Source: Thalassospira sp. ER-Se-21-Dark
Lineage (GTDB): Bacteria; Pseudomonadota; Alphaproteobacteria; Rhodospirillales; Thalassospiraceae
Assembly (NCBI RefSeq): GCF_017922435.1
Contig: NZ_VDEZ01000003.1
Span: forward strand, 502,366 to 566,365
Direction of reading: 5' to 3'
Length of the DNA stretch: 64,000 nt
Under the pieces are notes generated by a model. It was not told the origin of the DNA and did not search any database. It saw only the letters and a program-made list of their open reading frames with translations. Made by a program: the position numbers and the translations under genes. How positions within the stretch are numbered: position 1 is the stretch's first letter; the number at the start of each line of letters is the position of its first letter. Below are positions 17,823 through 27,326 of the stretch, one piece after another.

Positions 17823-17847
17823 AACCTCCTTGACCTGAGAGAAACTT

Positions 17848-17881
17848 GGGTGGTGGTTGTAAAACACACCACCCTTTTTTT
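17848..17881 (+). terminator. internal terminator/attenuator between smoE and smoF
   Basis: GGGTGGTG (17848-17855) pairs with CACCACCC (17867-17874), followed by seven T. It lies within the operon, so it must be leaky. Confidence 0.82.
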
Positions 17882-17925
17882 CCCTTAAAGTCACGGATCG
17901 AAACGACAATTTCGGGGAGCACATC

Positions 17926-18798
17926 ATGTCGACACGGGCCTCGACCCTTACCGGGCGTATCATGTCCGCACCGTCGATCATCGTCCTGTTCTTGTGGATG
18001 GCCGTCCCGCTGGGCATGACGATTTACTTCTCCTTCCTGCGCTACAACCTGTTGTCGCCGGGAATGGAAGAGTGGATCGGTACACTTAACTACGAATTCT
18101 TCCTGACAGATCCGGCGTTCTTCGCGTCCCTTACCAATACCCTTTTGCTGGTCGGGTCTGTTCTGGTCATCACGGTGGTGGGTGGCATCCTTCTGGGTCT
18201 GATGCTTGATCAGCCGATCTTCGGGCGCGGTGTCTTGCGCCTGCTGGTGATTGCACCGTTCTTCATCATGCCAACCGTGAATGCGCTGGTCTGGAAGAAC
18301 CTTTTGATGGATCCGGTGTCAGGCATGTTTGCCTGGATCGCCAGCCTGTTCGGGCTGCCTGCGATTGACTGGTTTACCAATGCACCACTGACCTCGATCA
18401 TCATCATGGTGTCCTGGCAATGGTTGCCCTTTGCCGTTTTGATCCTGTTGACTGCCCTGCAATCGCTTGACCGCGATCAAAAAGAAGCCGCCCAGATGGA
18501 CGGTGCCGGTCCGGTCGCGATCTTCTTTTATATCACCCTGCCGCACCTTAGCCGTGCGATCACGGTGGTCGTTCTGATCGAAACCATCTTCCTGCTTACC
18601 GTCTTTGCCGAGATCTTTGTCACCACCGGTGGTGGCCCGGGCCTGGCAACGACCAACATCGCCTTCCTTGTCTATACGCAGGCGCTGTTGCAGTTCGATG
18701 TTGGTGGCGCATCTGCCGGCGGCATTGTCGCGGTCATTCTGGCCAATATCGTGGCGATCTTCCTGATCCGCCTCATCGGCAAGAACCTGGACAAATAG
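17926..18798 (+). CDS. smoF: polyol ABC transporter permease
   Basis: A 290-residue inner-membrane permease of the MalF type with about six membrane segments (first at residues 12-35). The EAA loop that contacts the ATPase reads EAAQMDGAGPVAIFFYITLP (within the LDRDQKEAAQMDGAG region near residue 190). GGGGAG precedes the ATG. smoG starts nine bases after its stop, so the two permeases are coupled. Confidence 0.9.
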   Translation: MSTRASTLTGRIMSAPSIIVLFLWMAVPLGMTIYFSFLRYNLLSPGMEEWIGTLNYEFFLTDPAFFASLTNTLLLVGSVLVITVVGGILLGLMLDQPIFGRGVLRLLVIAPFFIMPTVNALVWKNLLMDPVSGMFAWIASLFGLPAIDWFTNAPLTSIIIMVSWQWLPFAVLILLTALQSLDRDQKEAAQMDGAGPVAIFFYITLPHLSRAITVVVLIETIFLLTVFAEIFVTTGGGPGLATTNIAFLVYTQALLQFDVGGASAGGIVAVILANIVAIFLIRLIGKNLDK

Positions 18799-18807
18799 GG
18801 GCACAAC

Positions 18808-19638
18808 ATGGAAAGCAAACAAACACCCCTTGGCTATGTCAGCTTCTCGGTCTTCGCGTGGATCGTGGGTCTTCTGATCTTCTTCCCGATCTTCTGGATG
18901 GTGCTGACCAGTTTCAAGACCGAACTCGAAGCGGTGTCCATCCCGCCAAGCTTCATCTCGTTCGACTGGACACTGGAAAACTATGCCGAGGTCCAGCAAC
19001 GCTCGAACTATTTCAAGTTCGCCATGAACTCGGTGATCCTCGCGGTCGGCTCCACCCTGGTCGGTCTGGTCTTTGCCGTGACCTGCGCATGGGCAATGGC
19101 CTTTAACCCGACCAAGCGGACAAAGGACGCCCTTCTGTGGATGCTGTCGACCAAGATGATGCCGCCGGTCGGCGTTCTGGTCCCGATCTATCTGGTGTTC
19201 CGCGATTGGGGACTGCTTGATACCCGCTTTGGTCTGATCATGGTTCTGTTTTTGATGAACCTGCCGATCATGGTCTGGATGCTCTACACCTATTTCAAGG
19301 AAATCCCGACCGACATCCTCGAAGCGGCCCGCATGGATGGCGCAACCCTGCCCAAGGAAATCATCTTTGTGCTGTTGCCAATGGCGGTTCCCGGCATCGC
19401 ATCGACCATGCTGCTCAACATCATTCTGGCATGGAACGAAGCCTTCTGGACGCTCAACCTGACAACGTCCGATGCAGCCCCGCTGACAGCCTTCATCGCC
19501 TCCTATTCGAGCCCCGAGGGCCTGTTCTGGGCGAAGCTTTCAGCCGCATCGACGCTCGCGGTTGCCCCAATTCTCGTGATTGGCTGGTTCTCTCAGAAAC
19601 AGCTGGTTCGTGGTCTGACATTCGGCGCGGTCAAGTAA
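18808..19638 (+). CDS. smoG: polyol ABC transporter permease
   Basis: A 276-residue MalG-type permease with about six membrane segments and the EAA loop EAARMDGATLPKEIIFVLLP near residue 175. It forms the transmembrane channel with the preceding permease. AGGGG precedes the ATG. It is followed 39 bases later by the ATPase gene. Confidence 0.9.
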   Translation: MESKQTPLGYVSFSVFAWIVGLLIFFPIFWMVLTSFKTELEAVSIPPSFISFDWTLENYAEVQQRSNYFKFAMNSVILAVGSTLVGLVFAVTCAWAMAFNPTKRTKDALLWMLSTKMMPPVGVLVPIYLVFRDWGLLDTRFGLIMVLFLMNLPIMVWMLYTYFKEIPTDILEAARMDGATLPKEIIFVLLPMAVPGIASTMLLNIILAWNEAFWTLNLTTSDAAPLTAFIASYSSPEGLFWAKLSAASTLAVAPILVIGWFSQKQLVRGLTFGAVK

Positions 19639-19677
19639 CCGCAGCCTGATAGCAATCTGGAAAGAAGGAACACCAAA

Positions 19678-20685
19678 ATGGGTGCTATCCGACTGGAAAA
19701 AGTCAAGAAAACCTTCGGCACACTCGATGTTATTCCCGGTGTCGATCTTGATATCAATGACGGTGAATTCGTGGTTTTCGTCGGTCCGTCGGGCTGTGGC
19801 AAATCAACGCTTCTGCGACTGATTGCTGGCCTTGAAGACGTCACCGATGGCAAAATCCTGATCAACGGAACCGATGTCGCCAACGAGGCCCCGGCCAAAC
19901 GCGGCCTGTCCATGGTCTTTCAGTCCTATGCGCTTTACCCGCATATGACCGTCTATAACAACATTGCCTTTGGCCTGAAAATGGCCGGTGAAAGCAAGGA
20001 AGTTATCGAAGAGAAAGTGCAAAGCGCGGCCAAGATCCTGAACCTGACCGACTATCTTGAACGTCGCCCGGGCGCACTTTCGGGTGGTCAACGTCAACGT
20101 GTTGCCATTGGCCGTGCGATTGTCCGTAACCCGGCAGCCTTCCTGTTTGACGAACCGCTGTCCAACCTTGATGCGGCGCTGCGTGTGAACATGCGGCTTG
20201 AAATCACCGGTCTGCATCAGGAACTGAAAACCACCATGATCTACGTGACCCACGATCAGGTCGAAGCCATGACCATGGCCGACAAGATCGTGGTCCTTCA
20301 GGCGGGCCGTGTTGAACAGGTCGGCAAGCCGATGGAACTTTACAACAACCCGACAAACAAGTTTGTCGCGGGCTTTATCGGGTCACCGAAAATGAACTTC
20401 CTGGGCGGGGAGCTTGCCAAAAAATACGATTGCCACGAAATCGGCATTCGCCCGGAACACTTCGCGGTCAGCACCGAAAAGGGTGAAATCCCGGCAACCG
20501 TCAAGATCGCCGAACACCTTGGTGCCGAAACATATCTTCATGTCGAAGCCGACAGTCTCGGTCCGATGACGGTCCGTGCCACCGGGGAAATCCCGCTTGG
20601 CGAACATGACAAGATTTTCCTGACCCCGGAACAGGATCGCATCCATCGCTTTGATGCCCAAGGGCTGGCGCTGGCCAAATCCTGA
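19678..20685 (+). CDS. smoK: polyol ABC transporter ATP-binding protein
   Basis: The 335-residue product has Walker [10 protein letters not shown] (36-44), the Q loop [11 protein letters not shown], the signature [14 protein letters not shown], Walker [12 protein letters not shown] and the His loop YVTHDQ, then a TOBE-type domain from about 235 to the end. It is a MalK/UgpC-type ATPase, slightly short for the group, which usually has 350-370 residues. AAGGA lies before the ATG. It powers the two permeases. Confidence 0.92.
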   Translation: MGAIRLEKVKKTFGTLDVIPGVDLDINDGEFVVFVGPSGCGKSTLLRLIAGLEDVTDGKILINGTDVANEAPAKRGLSMVFQSYALYPHMTVYNNIAFGLKMAGESKEVIEEKVQSAAKILNLTDYLERRPGALSGGQRQRVAIGRAIVRNPAAFLFDEPLSNLDAALRVNMRLEITGLHQELKTTMIYVTHDQVEAMTMADKIVVLQAGRVEQVGKPMELYNNPTNKFVAGFIGSPKMNFLGGELAKKYDCHEIGIRPEHFAVSTEKGEIPATVKIAEHLGAETYLHVEADSLGPMTVRATGEIPLGEHDKIFLTPEQDRIHRFDAQGLALAKS

Positions 20686-20763
20686 TACGTGCAAAAACCG
20701 GATCGCGATGTCCCACAAACATTGCGATCCCGTCTTACCAACCAAGCCACTTGTGAGTCCAAA

Positions 20764-21534
20764 ATGTATCTGAAAAAGTTCGATCTTACGGGCCGTCGGG
20801 CCTATGTCACTGGCGGCGGTCGTGCCATCGGCCTGTCCTGCTGCGAAGCTCTGGCAGAGGCCGGCGCCCATGTCATCATCGGCGACATCAGCGAAGGTGT
20901 TGCCGAAGAAGGCCGCGATTACCTGAAATCCAAAGGTTATTCGGCTGATATCGACATCATGGATGTCACCAACACCGATCAGGTCCGTGCAAGTGCCGAA
21001 AAAATGGCCAAGCAGGGCGGCGTTGATATTCTGGTCAACAATGCCGGTATCGCGCGTTCGGAAACCCCGGCAGAAACCGTCACCGATGAACATTGGCTCA
21101 ATGTCATTGACGTCAACCTGAACGGCACCTTCTGGTGCTGCCGTGAATTCGGCAAGCAGATGCTTGAAAAGAAAAACGGCGTCATCGTCAATGTCGGTTC
21201 CATGTCTGGCTTCATCGTCAACAAGCCGCAGGAACAGGCCTATTACAATGCCTCCAAGGCAGCGGTCCACCACCTGACCAAGTCGCTGGCGGCCGAATGG
21301 GGCAACCGTGGCGTGCGCGTCAATGCGGTCGCACCGACCTATATCGCAACCCCGCTCAATGAATTCGTAAAATCCAAGCCGGAAATGTATGACGCATGGA
21401 TCAACGGCACCCCGATGGCCCGTCTTGGCCTGACCGAGGAAATCGGATCGGTTGTCCTGTTCCTTGCCTCTGATGCTTCCAGCCTGATGACCGGGTCCAT
21501 CGTTCTGGCAGATGGGGGTTACACCTGCTGGTAA
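20764..21534 (+). CDS. short-chain dehydrogenase/reductase, probable polyol dehydrogenase
   Basis: A 256-residue classical SDR that probably oxidises the imported polyol to a ketose with NAD. The cofactor motif reads TGGGRAIGL, with Ala where most members have Gly (GIG). NNAG, the catalytic Ser (NVGSMSGF) and YNASK (Tyr-x3-Lys) are all present. The position at the end of the transporter operon matches the sorbitol dehydrogenase in sorbitol/mannitol clusters, but the substrate (sorbitol, galactitol, arabitol) is not readable from sequence alone. I start at the ATG at 20764; the frame is open 25 codons upstream without a family match. The ribosome site is weak (GTGAG). Confidence 0.85.
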   Translation: MYLKKFDLTGRRAYVTGGGRAIGLSCCEALAEAGAHVIIGDISEGVAEEGRDYLKSKGYSADIDIMDVTNTDQVRASAEKMAKQGGVDILVNNAGIARSETPAETVTDEHWLNVIDVNLNGTFWCCREFGKQMLEKKNGVIVNVGSMSGFIVNKPQEQAYYNASKAAVHHLTKSLAAEWGNRGVRVNAVAPTYIATPLNEFVKSKPEMYDAWINGTPMARLGLTEEIGSVVLFLASDASSLMTGSIVLADGGYTCW

Positions 21535-21601
21535 GGCCAGGTGCAACAATTTGACCACACATTGTCCTGAAGCTTTTGTGGTCAGCCAGTTCGACGGATA
21601 G

Positions 21602-21636
21602 ACGGGGCGCGGATGTGGGACCTGCGCCCCGTTTAC
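21602..21636 (+). terminator. terminator of the polyol operon
   Basis: ACGGGGCGC (21602-21610) pairs with GCGCCCCGT (21624-21632), followed by TTACCTTTT. It also sits past the end of the convergent gene at 21640. Confidence 0.82.
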
Positions 21637-21639
21637 CTT

Positions 21640-22884
21640 TTACCCAAACTGGCAGGGTACTGACCCTAGATACTTCGAAAAGTCATTGGCGGGCATCACC
21701 TCGACCCCGTTCAGTCCCAGAAAGACGGCCAAGCGTTGCAGATTTTCCATCAATGGTCCGGCAACATCGGCGGCCCTCACATGGTCTTCAAGATGCGCAC
21801 TCTGCACTCTGAGCACCCCGGCCTGCCGATCTGATTTCAAATCCACCCGCGCAACAAATTCGCCATTTAACATGAATGGCAAAACGTAATAGCCGTATTG
21901 GCGTTTCTCGGCCGGCACATAAATCTCGATCCGGTAGTTAAAGCCAAATATCCGCTCCACCCGATCACGTTCCCACATCACCGGATCAAACGGCACCATC
22001 AGGCATGTCGGCTTGGCACGTGACCGCGGATTGACAGTCGGGCACAGATAACCCGGCTGTTTCCAGCCTTCGACGTCGGCCTGCAGTAACCGGCCCTCCT
22101 CGACCAGTCGCGCCAGACAGGCTTTGGTTTCATCTGTTGGCAGACGGAAATATTTGCGCAAATCAATCTCGGCGGCCACCCCCATGGCGGCAATCCCCTT
22201 GCAGATCAGGTCGCACATCGCATCCTGCCGATCCCGGTCGGGTTCGTGTGCTGCGTCGCCAATGATCCGATGCGGCAAATCATATTCGCGCTCGAAACTG
22301 CTGCGCCGTTTGCGCGCCATCACCTGCCCGCTCCAGAACAGATATTCCATCGCGGTTTTGGTGTTCGACCAGCCCCACCACTTCTCGCTGCTACGCCCCT
22401 CGGTCTCAAGGGAACTGGCCGCAACCGCGCCCTCTTGGTCAATATGGCGCAGGATGTTGTCAATCAGGTCAGGCTGTTCGCGCTGAACCCGCGCGATCCG
22501 TCCCCACGTGCCCATGCCCCGCTCGGCATCACGCATCCGCCAACGATAAAGCGGATAATCCTCAACCGGGATCATCGATGCTTCGTGGCCCCAATATTCA
22601 AACAGCTTGCGCTGGCGCCCCGTCCCCCAGACCATTTCATCAAGCATCTTCGGGTCATAAATGCCCAACCGCGAAAAGATCGGCATGTAATGCGCCCGTG
22701 TCAGAACATTGACACTGTCGACCTGCAACATATTGGTCGCCCGGATGGTTTTAAGGATCTGGCGCTTGGTCACATCCCGGTCGGGATTGGCGGCAAAGCC
22801 CTGCCCGACAAGTGCCAGGTTACGCGCCTGTTTGGCAGATATCGAAACGGTCGGGGACGGGGTGGCAGCACTGTCAATCGGCAT
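21640..22884 (-). CDS. YcaQ-like winged-helix DNA glycosylase (crosslink repair family)
   Basis: The 414-residue product matches the HTH_42/YcaQ family, whose studied members unhook DNA interstrand crosslinks. Family motifs are LQVDSVNVLTRAHYMPIFSRLG (quoted part: SVNVLTRAHYMPIFSRLG), FEYWGHEASMIP, the central WWGW(S)NTKTAMEYLFWSG region and the C-terminal FDPVMWERDRVERIFGFNYRIE (quoted part: RVERIFGFNYRIE) and YVLPFMLNGEFVARVDLK. It has a 15-residue N-terminal extension. No Shine-Dalgarno sequence is visible before the ATG at 22884. It is transcribed divergently from the SLC13 carrier gene. Confidence 0.85.
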   Translation of the reverse strand: MPIDSAATPSPTVSISAKQARNLALVGQGFAANPDRDVTKRQILKTIRATNMLQVDSVNVLTRAHYMPIFSRLGIYDPKMLDEMVWGTGRQRKLFEYWGHEASMIPVEDYPLYRWRMRDAERGMGTWGRIARVQREQPDLIDNILRHIDQEGAVAASSLETEGRSSEKWWGWSNTKTAMEYLFWSGQVMARKRRSSFEREYDLPHRIIGDAAHEPDRDRQDAMCDLICKGIAAMGVAAEIDLRKYFRLPTDETKACLARLVEEGRLLQADVEGWKQPGYLCPTVNPRSRAKPTCLMVPFDPVMWERDRVERIFGFNYRIEIYVPAEKRQYGYYVLPFMLNGEFVARVDLKSDRQAGVLRVQSAHLEDHVRAADVAGPLMENLQRLAVFLGLNGVEVMPANDFSKYLGSVPCQFG

Positions 22885-23059
22885 CAGGACACACTTGGAA
22901 AATCGAATAAAAACAGGTGCATGCTAACACACGCTCCTGACAATTCTGGCAGGATGATTTTGCAGTTACCACTGCTGGCGAACTTGACCGCAAACCGCCA
23001 CCCTCATAGGCTTCATTCCTGATCGCGACAAAAGCGCCCCAACAAACAGGACAGCCCGA

Positions 23060-24982
23060 ATGACCACCCCGCAAATCATGATTCTGGCCGTGCTGCTTGG
23101 CACCGTCGTGCTGTTTCTGTGGGGCCGCTGGCGCCACGACATGGTGGCGATGGCATCCCTTCTGGTCTGTGTGGTTCTGGGGTTGGTTCCGACCGACGGG
23201 GCCTTTGTCGGCTTTGGTCACCCCGCCGTCATAACGGTCGCCTGCATCCTGATCCTGTCATCAGCCCTGCAAAGGTCAGGGGCGGTTGATACCCTGTCGC
23301 GTACCGTCCTGCCGCAAACGGCCGGGCCGTTTGTCACCATGGCCGCACTCAGTCTTCTGGCCGCCATCCTCTCAGCCTTCATGAACAATGTCGGGGCACT
23401 GGCCCTTTTGATGCCGATTGGCATTCAGATTGCCAACAAACAAAACCTGCCACCGGGAAAAATCCTGATGCCACTTGCGTTCGGATCGATCCTTGGCGGC
23501 ATGACGACACTTATCGGTACGCCCCCAAACCTGATCGTTTCGGGCTTTCGGGCCAAGGTAAACGGGGCAGGCTTTTCGATGTTTGATTATAGCCCGGTCG
23601 GCGTTGCCATCGCCCTTGCCGGACTGCTGTTCGTCATTCTGCTGGGCCGCTTTCTGGTGCCAACCCGCCAACGCGCCGGGGCAGAAGGGTTCGAGACCGG
23701 ATCCTATTTGACCGAGGCCCGCATTACCGAGGGCAGCAAGGCCATCGGCATGTTCATGCGTGAAATCAATGACGAGCTTGAAAAGTCGGACGCGCAGGTG
23801 ATTGGCCTGATCCGCAACGAACGCCGCATTCCGGCACCAAGCCCCTATCGCGAACTGCAACAAGACGACATCCTGCTGATCGAAGCCGAACCCGAAGGAC
23901 TGGCAAGTGCCCTTTCCGGCCTTGAACTGACCCTGGAAGCCGAACTGCGTAGCGAAGAAGCCAACGCCGAACAAAAGGAAGAAGCCAAGGAACAGGTCCG
24001 CGCCCAAAAGGCGCAAAAAGCAGCCGAAAAATCCGGTGACGCACCAAAGGCTGACGCCGAACAGGATGACGCCTCCAAATCGGAGAAAAAGGACTCTGAT
24101 GCAAAGAAAAGGGCCCTTCAGTCCGACGATATCTCCCTGATCGAAGTCGTGGTCCTGCCGAACGCCTCCTTCATCGGGCGATCTGCGGCCGATATCCGCA
24201 TTCGCAGTCGCTATGGCATCAACTTGCTGGCCCTGTCCCGCCAGGGACAACGTTCGATGTCACGCTTGCGCACCATGAAAATGCAGGCCGGGGACGTGCT
24301 TTTGATGCAAGGCACGCCTGCTGCCATTCACGAATTCGGTAATCGTCTGGGCTGCGCGCCGCTCGCCGAACGGTCGCTCAACCTTGGCGACAAGACACAG
24401 GCCTTCAAGGCAACCGCCATCATGGCCGTTGCCATTGCGCTTGCGGCCTTTGGCATCCTGCCTGCCGCCATTTCGTTTGCCCTTGGCGTGCTTGCCACTT
24501 TGCTGGTGGGTGTGGTCTCGCCGCGCACCCTTTATGATGCGGTCGACTGGCCGGTGGTGGTGTTGCTGGCCGCCCTGATCCCGGTCGCCAATGCCATGGA
24601 AAGTACCGGCAGTGCCGATCTGATTGCGCGCTTCCTGCTCGATACGGTCGCACAAGGAAGCGCGCCAGTTGCCCTTGCCCTGATCCTTGTTGTCACCATG
24701 ACGCTCTCGGACTTCATGAACAATGCCGCAACCGCCGCTGTCATGTGCCCGATTGCAATTGGCAGCGCCGCCCAACTCGATGCCAGCTCCGACCCGTTCC
24801 TGATGGCGGTTGCAATTGGCGCCTCCTGCGCCTTCCTGACCCCGATCGGCCATCAGAACAACACGCTTATCCTCGGCCCCGGCGGCTTCCGCTTTAGCGA
24901 CTACTGGCGCCTCGGCCTGCCGATTGAGATCATCGTCGTCGCGGTTGGCGTGCCGATGCTTTTATGGGTTTGGCCTCTATAG
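23060..24982 (+). CDS. SLC13-family carrier with two TrkA-C domains
   Basis: A 640-residue inner-membrane carrier of the DASS/SLC13 type (Na+- or H+-coupled anion uptake, such as sulfate or dicarboxylates). Membrane segments cover residues 5-200 and 450-640, each half with an inverted-repeat motif: FMNNVGALALLMPIG and GGMTTLIGTPPNLIVSGF in the first, FMNNAATAAVMCPIA and FLTPIGHQNNTLILGPGG in the second. Two TrkA-C domains lie at about 210-290 and 360-440. Between them, about residues 297-353, is a highly charged Lys/Glu/Ala segment of some 55 residues (EANAEQKEEAKEQVRAQKAQ and following), likely a helical or disordered linker absent from typical members. AGGACAG precedes the start. Confidence 0.88.
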   Translation: MTTPQIMILAVLLGTVVLFLWGRWRHDMVAMASLLVCVVLGLVPTDGAFVGFGHPAVITVACILILSSALQRSGAVDTLSRTVLPQTAGPFVTMAALSLLAAILSAFMNNVGALALLMPIGIQIANKQNLPPGKILMPLAFGSILGGMTTLIGTPPNLIVSGFRAKVNGAGFSMFDYSPVGVAIALAGLLFVILLGRFLVPTRQRAGAEGFETGSYLTEARITEGSKAIGMFMREINDELEKSDAQVIGLIRNERRIPAPSPYRELQQDDILLIEAEPEGLASALSGLELTLEAELRSEEANAEQKEEAKEQVRAQKAQKAAEKSGDAPKADAEQDDASKSEKKDSDAKKRALQSDDISLIEVVVLPNASFIGRSAADIRIRSRYGINLLALSRQGQRSMSRLRTMKMQAGDVLLMQGTPAAIHEFGNRLGCAPLAERSLNLGDKTQAFKATAIMAVAIALAAFGILPAAISFALGVLATLLVGVVSPRTLYDAVDWPVVVLLAALIPVANAMESTGSADLIARFLLDTVAQGSAPVALALILVVTMTLSDFMNNAATAAVMCPIAIGSAAQLDASSDPFLMAVAIGASCAFLTPIGHQNNTLILGPGGFRFSDYWRLGLPIEIIVVAVGVPMLLWVWPL

Positions 24983-24993
24983 TTAGGTGCTAG

Positions 24994-25545
24994 CTAATTA
25001 TCAACCGCCACTTCTGGATCATCAAATGCACGTTGGCGCATGTAAAGCTCCGGTGTCATGATATGCAGGAAGTCTGCCGCACTGCCTTCAACCAAGTTCA
25101 CAATAGCACCACTTTCCTTCATCCGGATGACCGCACGCCGAAAACCATTGGCGTTTACGTTGTCTCGGAGAAACTCCATCTCATCGAAATTGGCGACGCC
25201 TTCCAAAACATCCATACCTTCGTCTTCACCAACGAAGATTTGGCAATAACTGCCGTCCTGTGATGTCATCAGGCGACCTCCTGAGGGGATTCCATAATAC
25301 CTTGTTTGAAGGATGACAGGACCGCGGATCACATGTTCTCTTAGCGGCGGGTCTTGAAGCAACTTGTACTTCCACAGCACGGTGCTAACAGCCTTTTCCA
25401 TTTCTTTGCCATCGCCAATGGCATCAAGGCATACGTGCTGGAAAATCTGATGAACGCTTTTACTTCTGCGGGAATCGTAAATGGTCAGCCCGACCAAAAT
25501 GATCCCAAAAACAATCCAGATTACAATTGTTCGAGACTGCTTCAT
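24994..25545 (-). CDS. hypothetical membrane-anchored protein
   Basis: A 183-residue protein I do not recognise. It has one N-terminal membrane segment (residues 6-23; TIVIWIVFGIILVGLTIY) followed by Arg/Lys, then a soluble domain of about 155 residues that would face the periplasm or cytosol depending on topology. CGGGGGTTAG lies before the ATG. The base composition is more AT-rich than in its neighbours and it sits alone between the SLC13 and folD genes, which suggests later acquisition. It contains two cysteines (HVCLDA, SYCQIF). Confidence 0.7.
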   Translation of the reverse strand: MKQSRTIVIWIVFGIILVGLTIYDSRRSKSVHQIFQHVCLDAIGDGKEMEKAVSTVLWKYKLLQDPPLREHVIRGPVILQTRYYGIPSGGRLMTSQDGSYCQIFVGEDEGMDVLEGVANFDEMEFLRDNVNANGFRRAVIRMKESGAIVNLVEGSAADFLHIMTPELYMRQRAFDDPEVAVDN

Positions 25546-25562
25546 CTAACCCCCGAAATAAG

Positions 25563-25586
25563 AAAGGCGGCCTAAAGCCGCCTTTT
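25563..25586 (-). terminator. terminator of yggT-yggU-folD
   Basis: AAAGGCGGC (25563-25571) and GCCGCCTTT (25577-25585) form a stem with a five-base loop. Read on the minus strand it lies 19 bases past the folD stop and just before the next minus-strand gene. Confidence 0.82.
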
Positions 25587-25604
25587 AATAGATATCTTCG
25601 AGTA

Positions 25605-26504
25605 TTAGCTGTCAAACCCAAGGTTCGGCACATCAAGGCCATTGGCGCGGCAGGCCGAAATCAGCGTGTTGTTGAGCAGGCAGGCAATGGTCATCGGACC
25701 GACACCGCCCGGAACCGGGGTGATGGCACCGGCAACCTTGGATGCGGTTTCAAACTCGACATCACCGACCAGCTTCATTTTGCCTTCAGCACCTTCAACG
25801 CGGTTGATGCCAACATCAATCACGGTGGCACCCGGGGCGATCCAGTCACCCTTGATCATGTTCGGGCGGCCAACGGCGGCAACCACGATATCGGCACGAC
25901 GGACTTCCTCAGGCAGGTCGCGGGTACGCGAATGGGCGATGGTGACCGTGCAGCTTTCTTTCAGCAGAAGCTGCGCCATCGGCTTGCCAACGATGTTCGA
26001 ACGGCCAACCACGACCGCACGTTTGCCCGACAGATCCCCAAGGGTGTCTTTGAGCAACATCAGGCAGCCATACGGCGTGCAGGGTGCGAAACCTTCGCCG
26101 CCCGTTGCCAGTGCGCCGGCATTCACAACGTGGAAACCGTCAACATCCTTGGCCGGGTCGATGGCGGCCAGAATGGCCTGCTCGTTAATGTGCTTGGGCA
26201 CCGGAAGCTGACACAGGATGCCATGGACATTTTCATCGGCATTCAGCTTGGCGATCAGGGCCAGCAGGTCTTCTTCGCTGGTTTCGGCCGGGAGCTTGTG
26301 CTCATAGGAATTCATGCCGCATTCAAGGGTTTGTTTGCCCTTGTTGCGGACATAGACCTGACTGGCCGGATCTTCGCCGACCAGAATGACGGCCAGACCC
26401 GGTGTTACGCCATGTTCGGTTTTAAGCTTTGATACTTCGGCTGTGATGTCGGTGCGCAGTTTGGCTGCGAATGCCTTGCCGTCGATGATTTTCGCGTCAC
26501 TCAT
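25605..26504 (-). CDS. folD: bifunctional methylenetetrahydrofolate dehydrogenase/cyclohydrolase FolD
   Basis: FolD interconverts 5,10-methylene-THF, 5,10-methenyl-THF and 10-formyl-THF with NADP. The 299-residue product has the catalytic Lys in [14 protein letters not shown], the substrate motif QLPVPKHIN, the NADP motif [17 protein letters not shown] and the signature [13 protein letters not shown]. It overlaps yggU by four bases (ATGA), so it is translated from a yggT-yggU-folD message. It links to panB, which uses methylene-THF. Confidence 0.96.
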   Translation of the reverse strand: MSDAKIIDGKAFAAKLRTDITAEVSKLKTEHGVTPGLAVILVGEDPASQVYVRNKGKQTLECGMNSYEHKLPAETSEEDLLALIAKLNADENVHGILCQLPVPKHINEQAILAAIDPAKDVDGFHVVNAGALATGGEGFAPCTPYGCLMLLKDTLGDLSGKRAVVVGRSNIVGKPMAQLLLKESCTVTIAHSRTRDLPEEVRRADIVVAAVGRPNMIKGDWIAPGATVIDVGINRVEGAEGKMKLVGDVEFETASKVAGAITPVPGGVGPMTIACLLNNTLISACRANGLDVPNLGFDS

Positions 26505-26833
26505 ATGTCTGTCCGCCCCGTGAGTTGGGATATTTTCGCCATCAGCTCTTCGGGATTTCCGTCGATCAGCAGCGTTTTGGTGCGATCGGTTTGCCCGGAA
26601 ACAATCCTGACCGACGATTTAGGACATTTGGCCGCTTTTGCCAAAAGTTTTATCAGCGCCTGATTGGCCTTGCCGTTTTCCGGCACCGCCGTCACCGACA
26701 CCTTTAGCTGCTCCTGCCCGTTGGCATCGACCACGACATCACCAATCGCATTGCGCGATGCCTTTGGCGTCAGCCTGACAAACAGTCGAACCCCTGATGG
26801 CTCGGACCGTAACACGGGCGCGTGATCAGACAT
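26501..26833 (-). CDS. yggU: DUF167 family protein (YggU-like)
   Basis: A 110-residue member of the DUF167/YggU family of unknown function. Typical motifs are [12 protein letters not shown] near the N-terminus and [20 protein letters not shown], then [18 protein letters not shown]. It is encoded between yggT and folD, overlapping the latter by four bases. The pairing of yggT and yggU is widespread in proteobacteria. Confidence 0.9.
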   Translation of the reverse strand: MSDHAPVLRSEPSGVRLFVRLTPKASRNAIGDVVVDANGQEQLKVSVTAVPENGKANQALIKLLAKAAKCPKSSVRIVSGQTDRTKTLLIDGNPEELMAKISQLTGRTDI

Positions 26834-26870
26834 TGTCTAAATGAGACATTTTACTAGGCGAAATGAGACA

Positions 26871-27167
26871 TCAATAGCCGACAAGCGCCATCCGGACATC
26901 GGTCTGGATCAGCATGTTGGCGAACTGCAAAATCAGGATCAGGATGATCGGCGAAATATCGATGCCGCCAAGATCGGGCATGATCCGCCGGATCGGGCGC
27001 AATACCGGTTCGGTAACCCGATACAGGAAATCACCAACCAAATAAACAAACCGGTTGCTGGTATTGATCACGTTGAACGCCACAAGCCATGACAGGATTG
27101 CAGATGCAATCAGCATGAAAATGTAGATACCTACCACAGTGTCAATAAGCCAAAAAATCGCCAGCAT
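26871..27167 (-). CDS. yggT: YggT family membrane protein
   Basis: A 98-residue inner-membrane protein with two hydrophobic regions (about 5-28 and 65-85) and the family motif [19 protein letters not shown] (central), which follows VTEPV. The function is unsettled; members are linked to osmotic or potassium stress and to cell division. It is the first gene of yggT-yggU-folD, 37 bases before yggU. Confidence 0.9.
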   Translation of the reverse strand: MLAIFWLIDTVVGIYIFMLIASAILSWLVAFNVINTSNRFVYLVGDFLYRVTEPVLRPIRRIMPDLGGIDISPIILILILQFANMLIQTDVRMALVGY

Positions 27168-27310
27168 CGCCGCTCCTTACAATCGCCGGGCGCACAGATA
27201 CATTGGGCCCGGAAAGATGTTTGCACGCAGCAAAACCTAGTCGGCAATGGCCGCTAACGCAAGCACACAGCGTTGATTTTGCCGCAAATGAGGGGAAGTT
27301 TTCATCGCTT

Positions 27311-27326
27311 TGTGATCATGCTCACG
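27311..27326. promoter_or_regulatory. CRP/FNR-family-like site
   Basis: TGTGA-N6-TCACG, nine of ten positions of the CRP half-sites TGTGA/TCACA, in the 276-base gap between divergent yggT and tag. No other features are apparent in this gap apart from the tag ribosome site GAAGGAGG. Confidence 0.45.
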
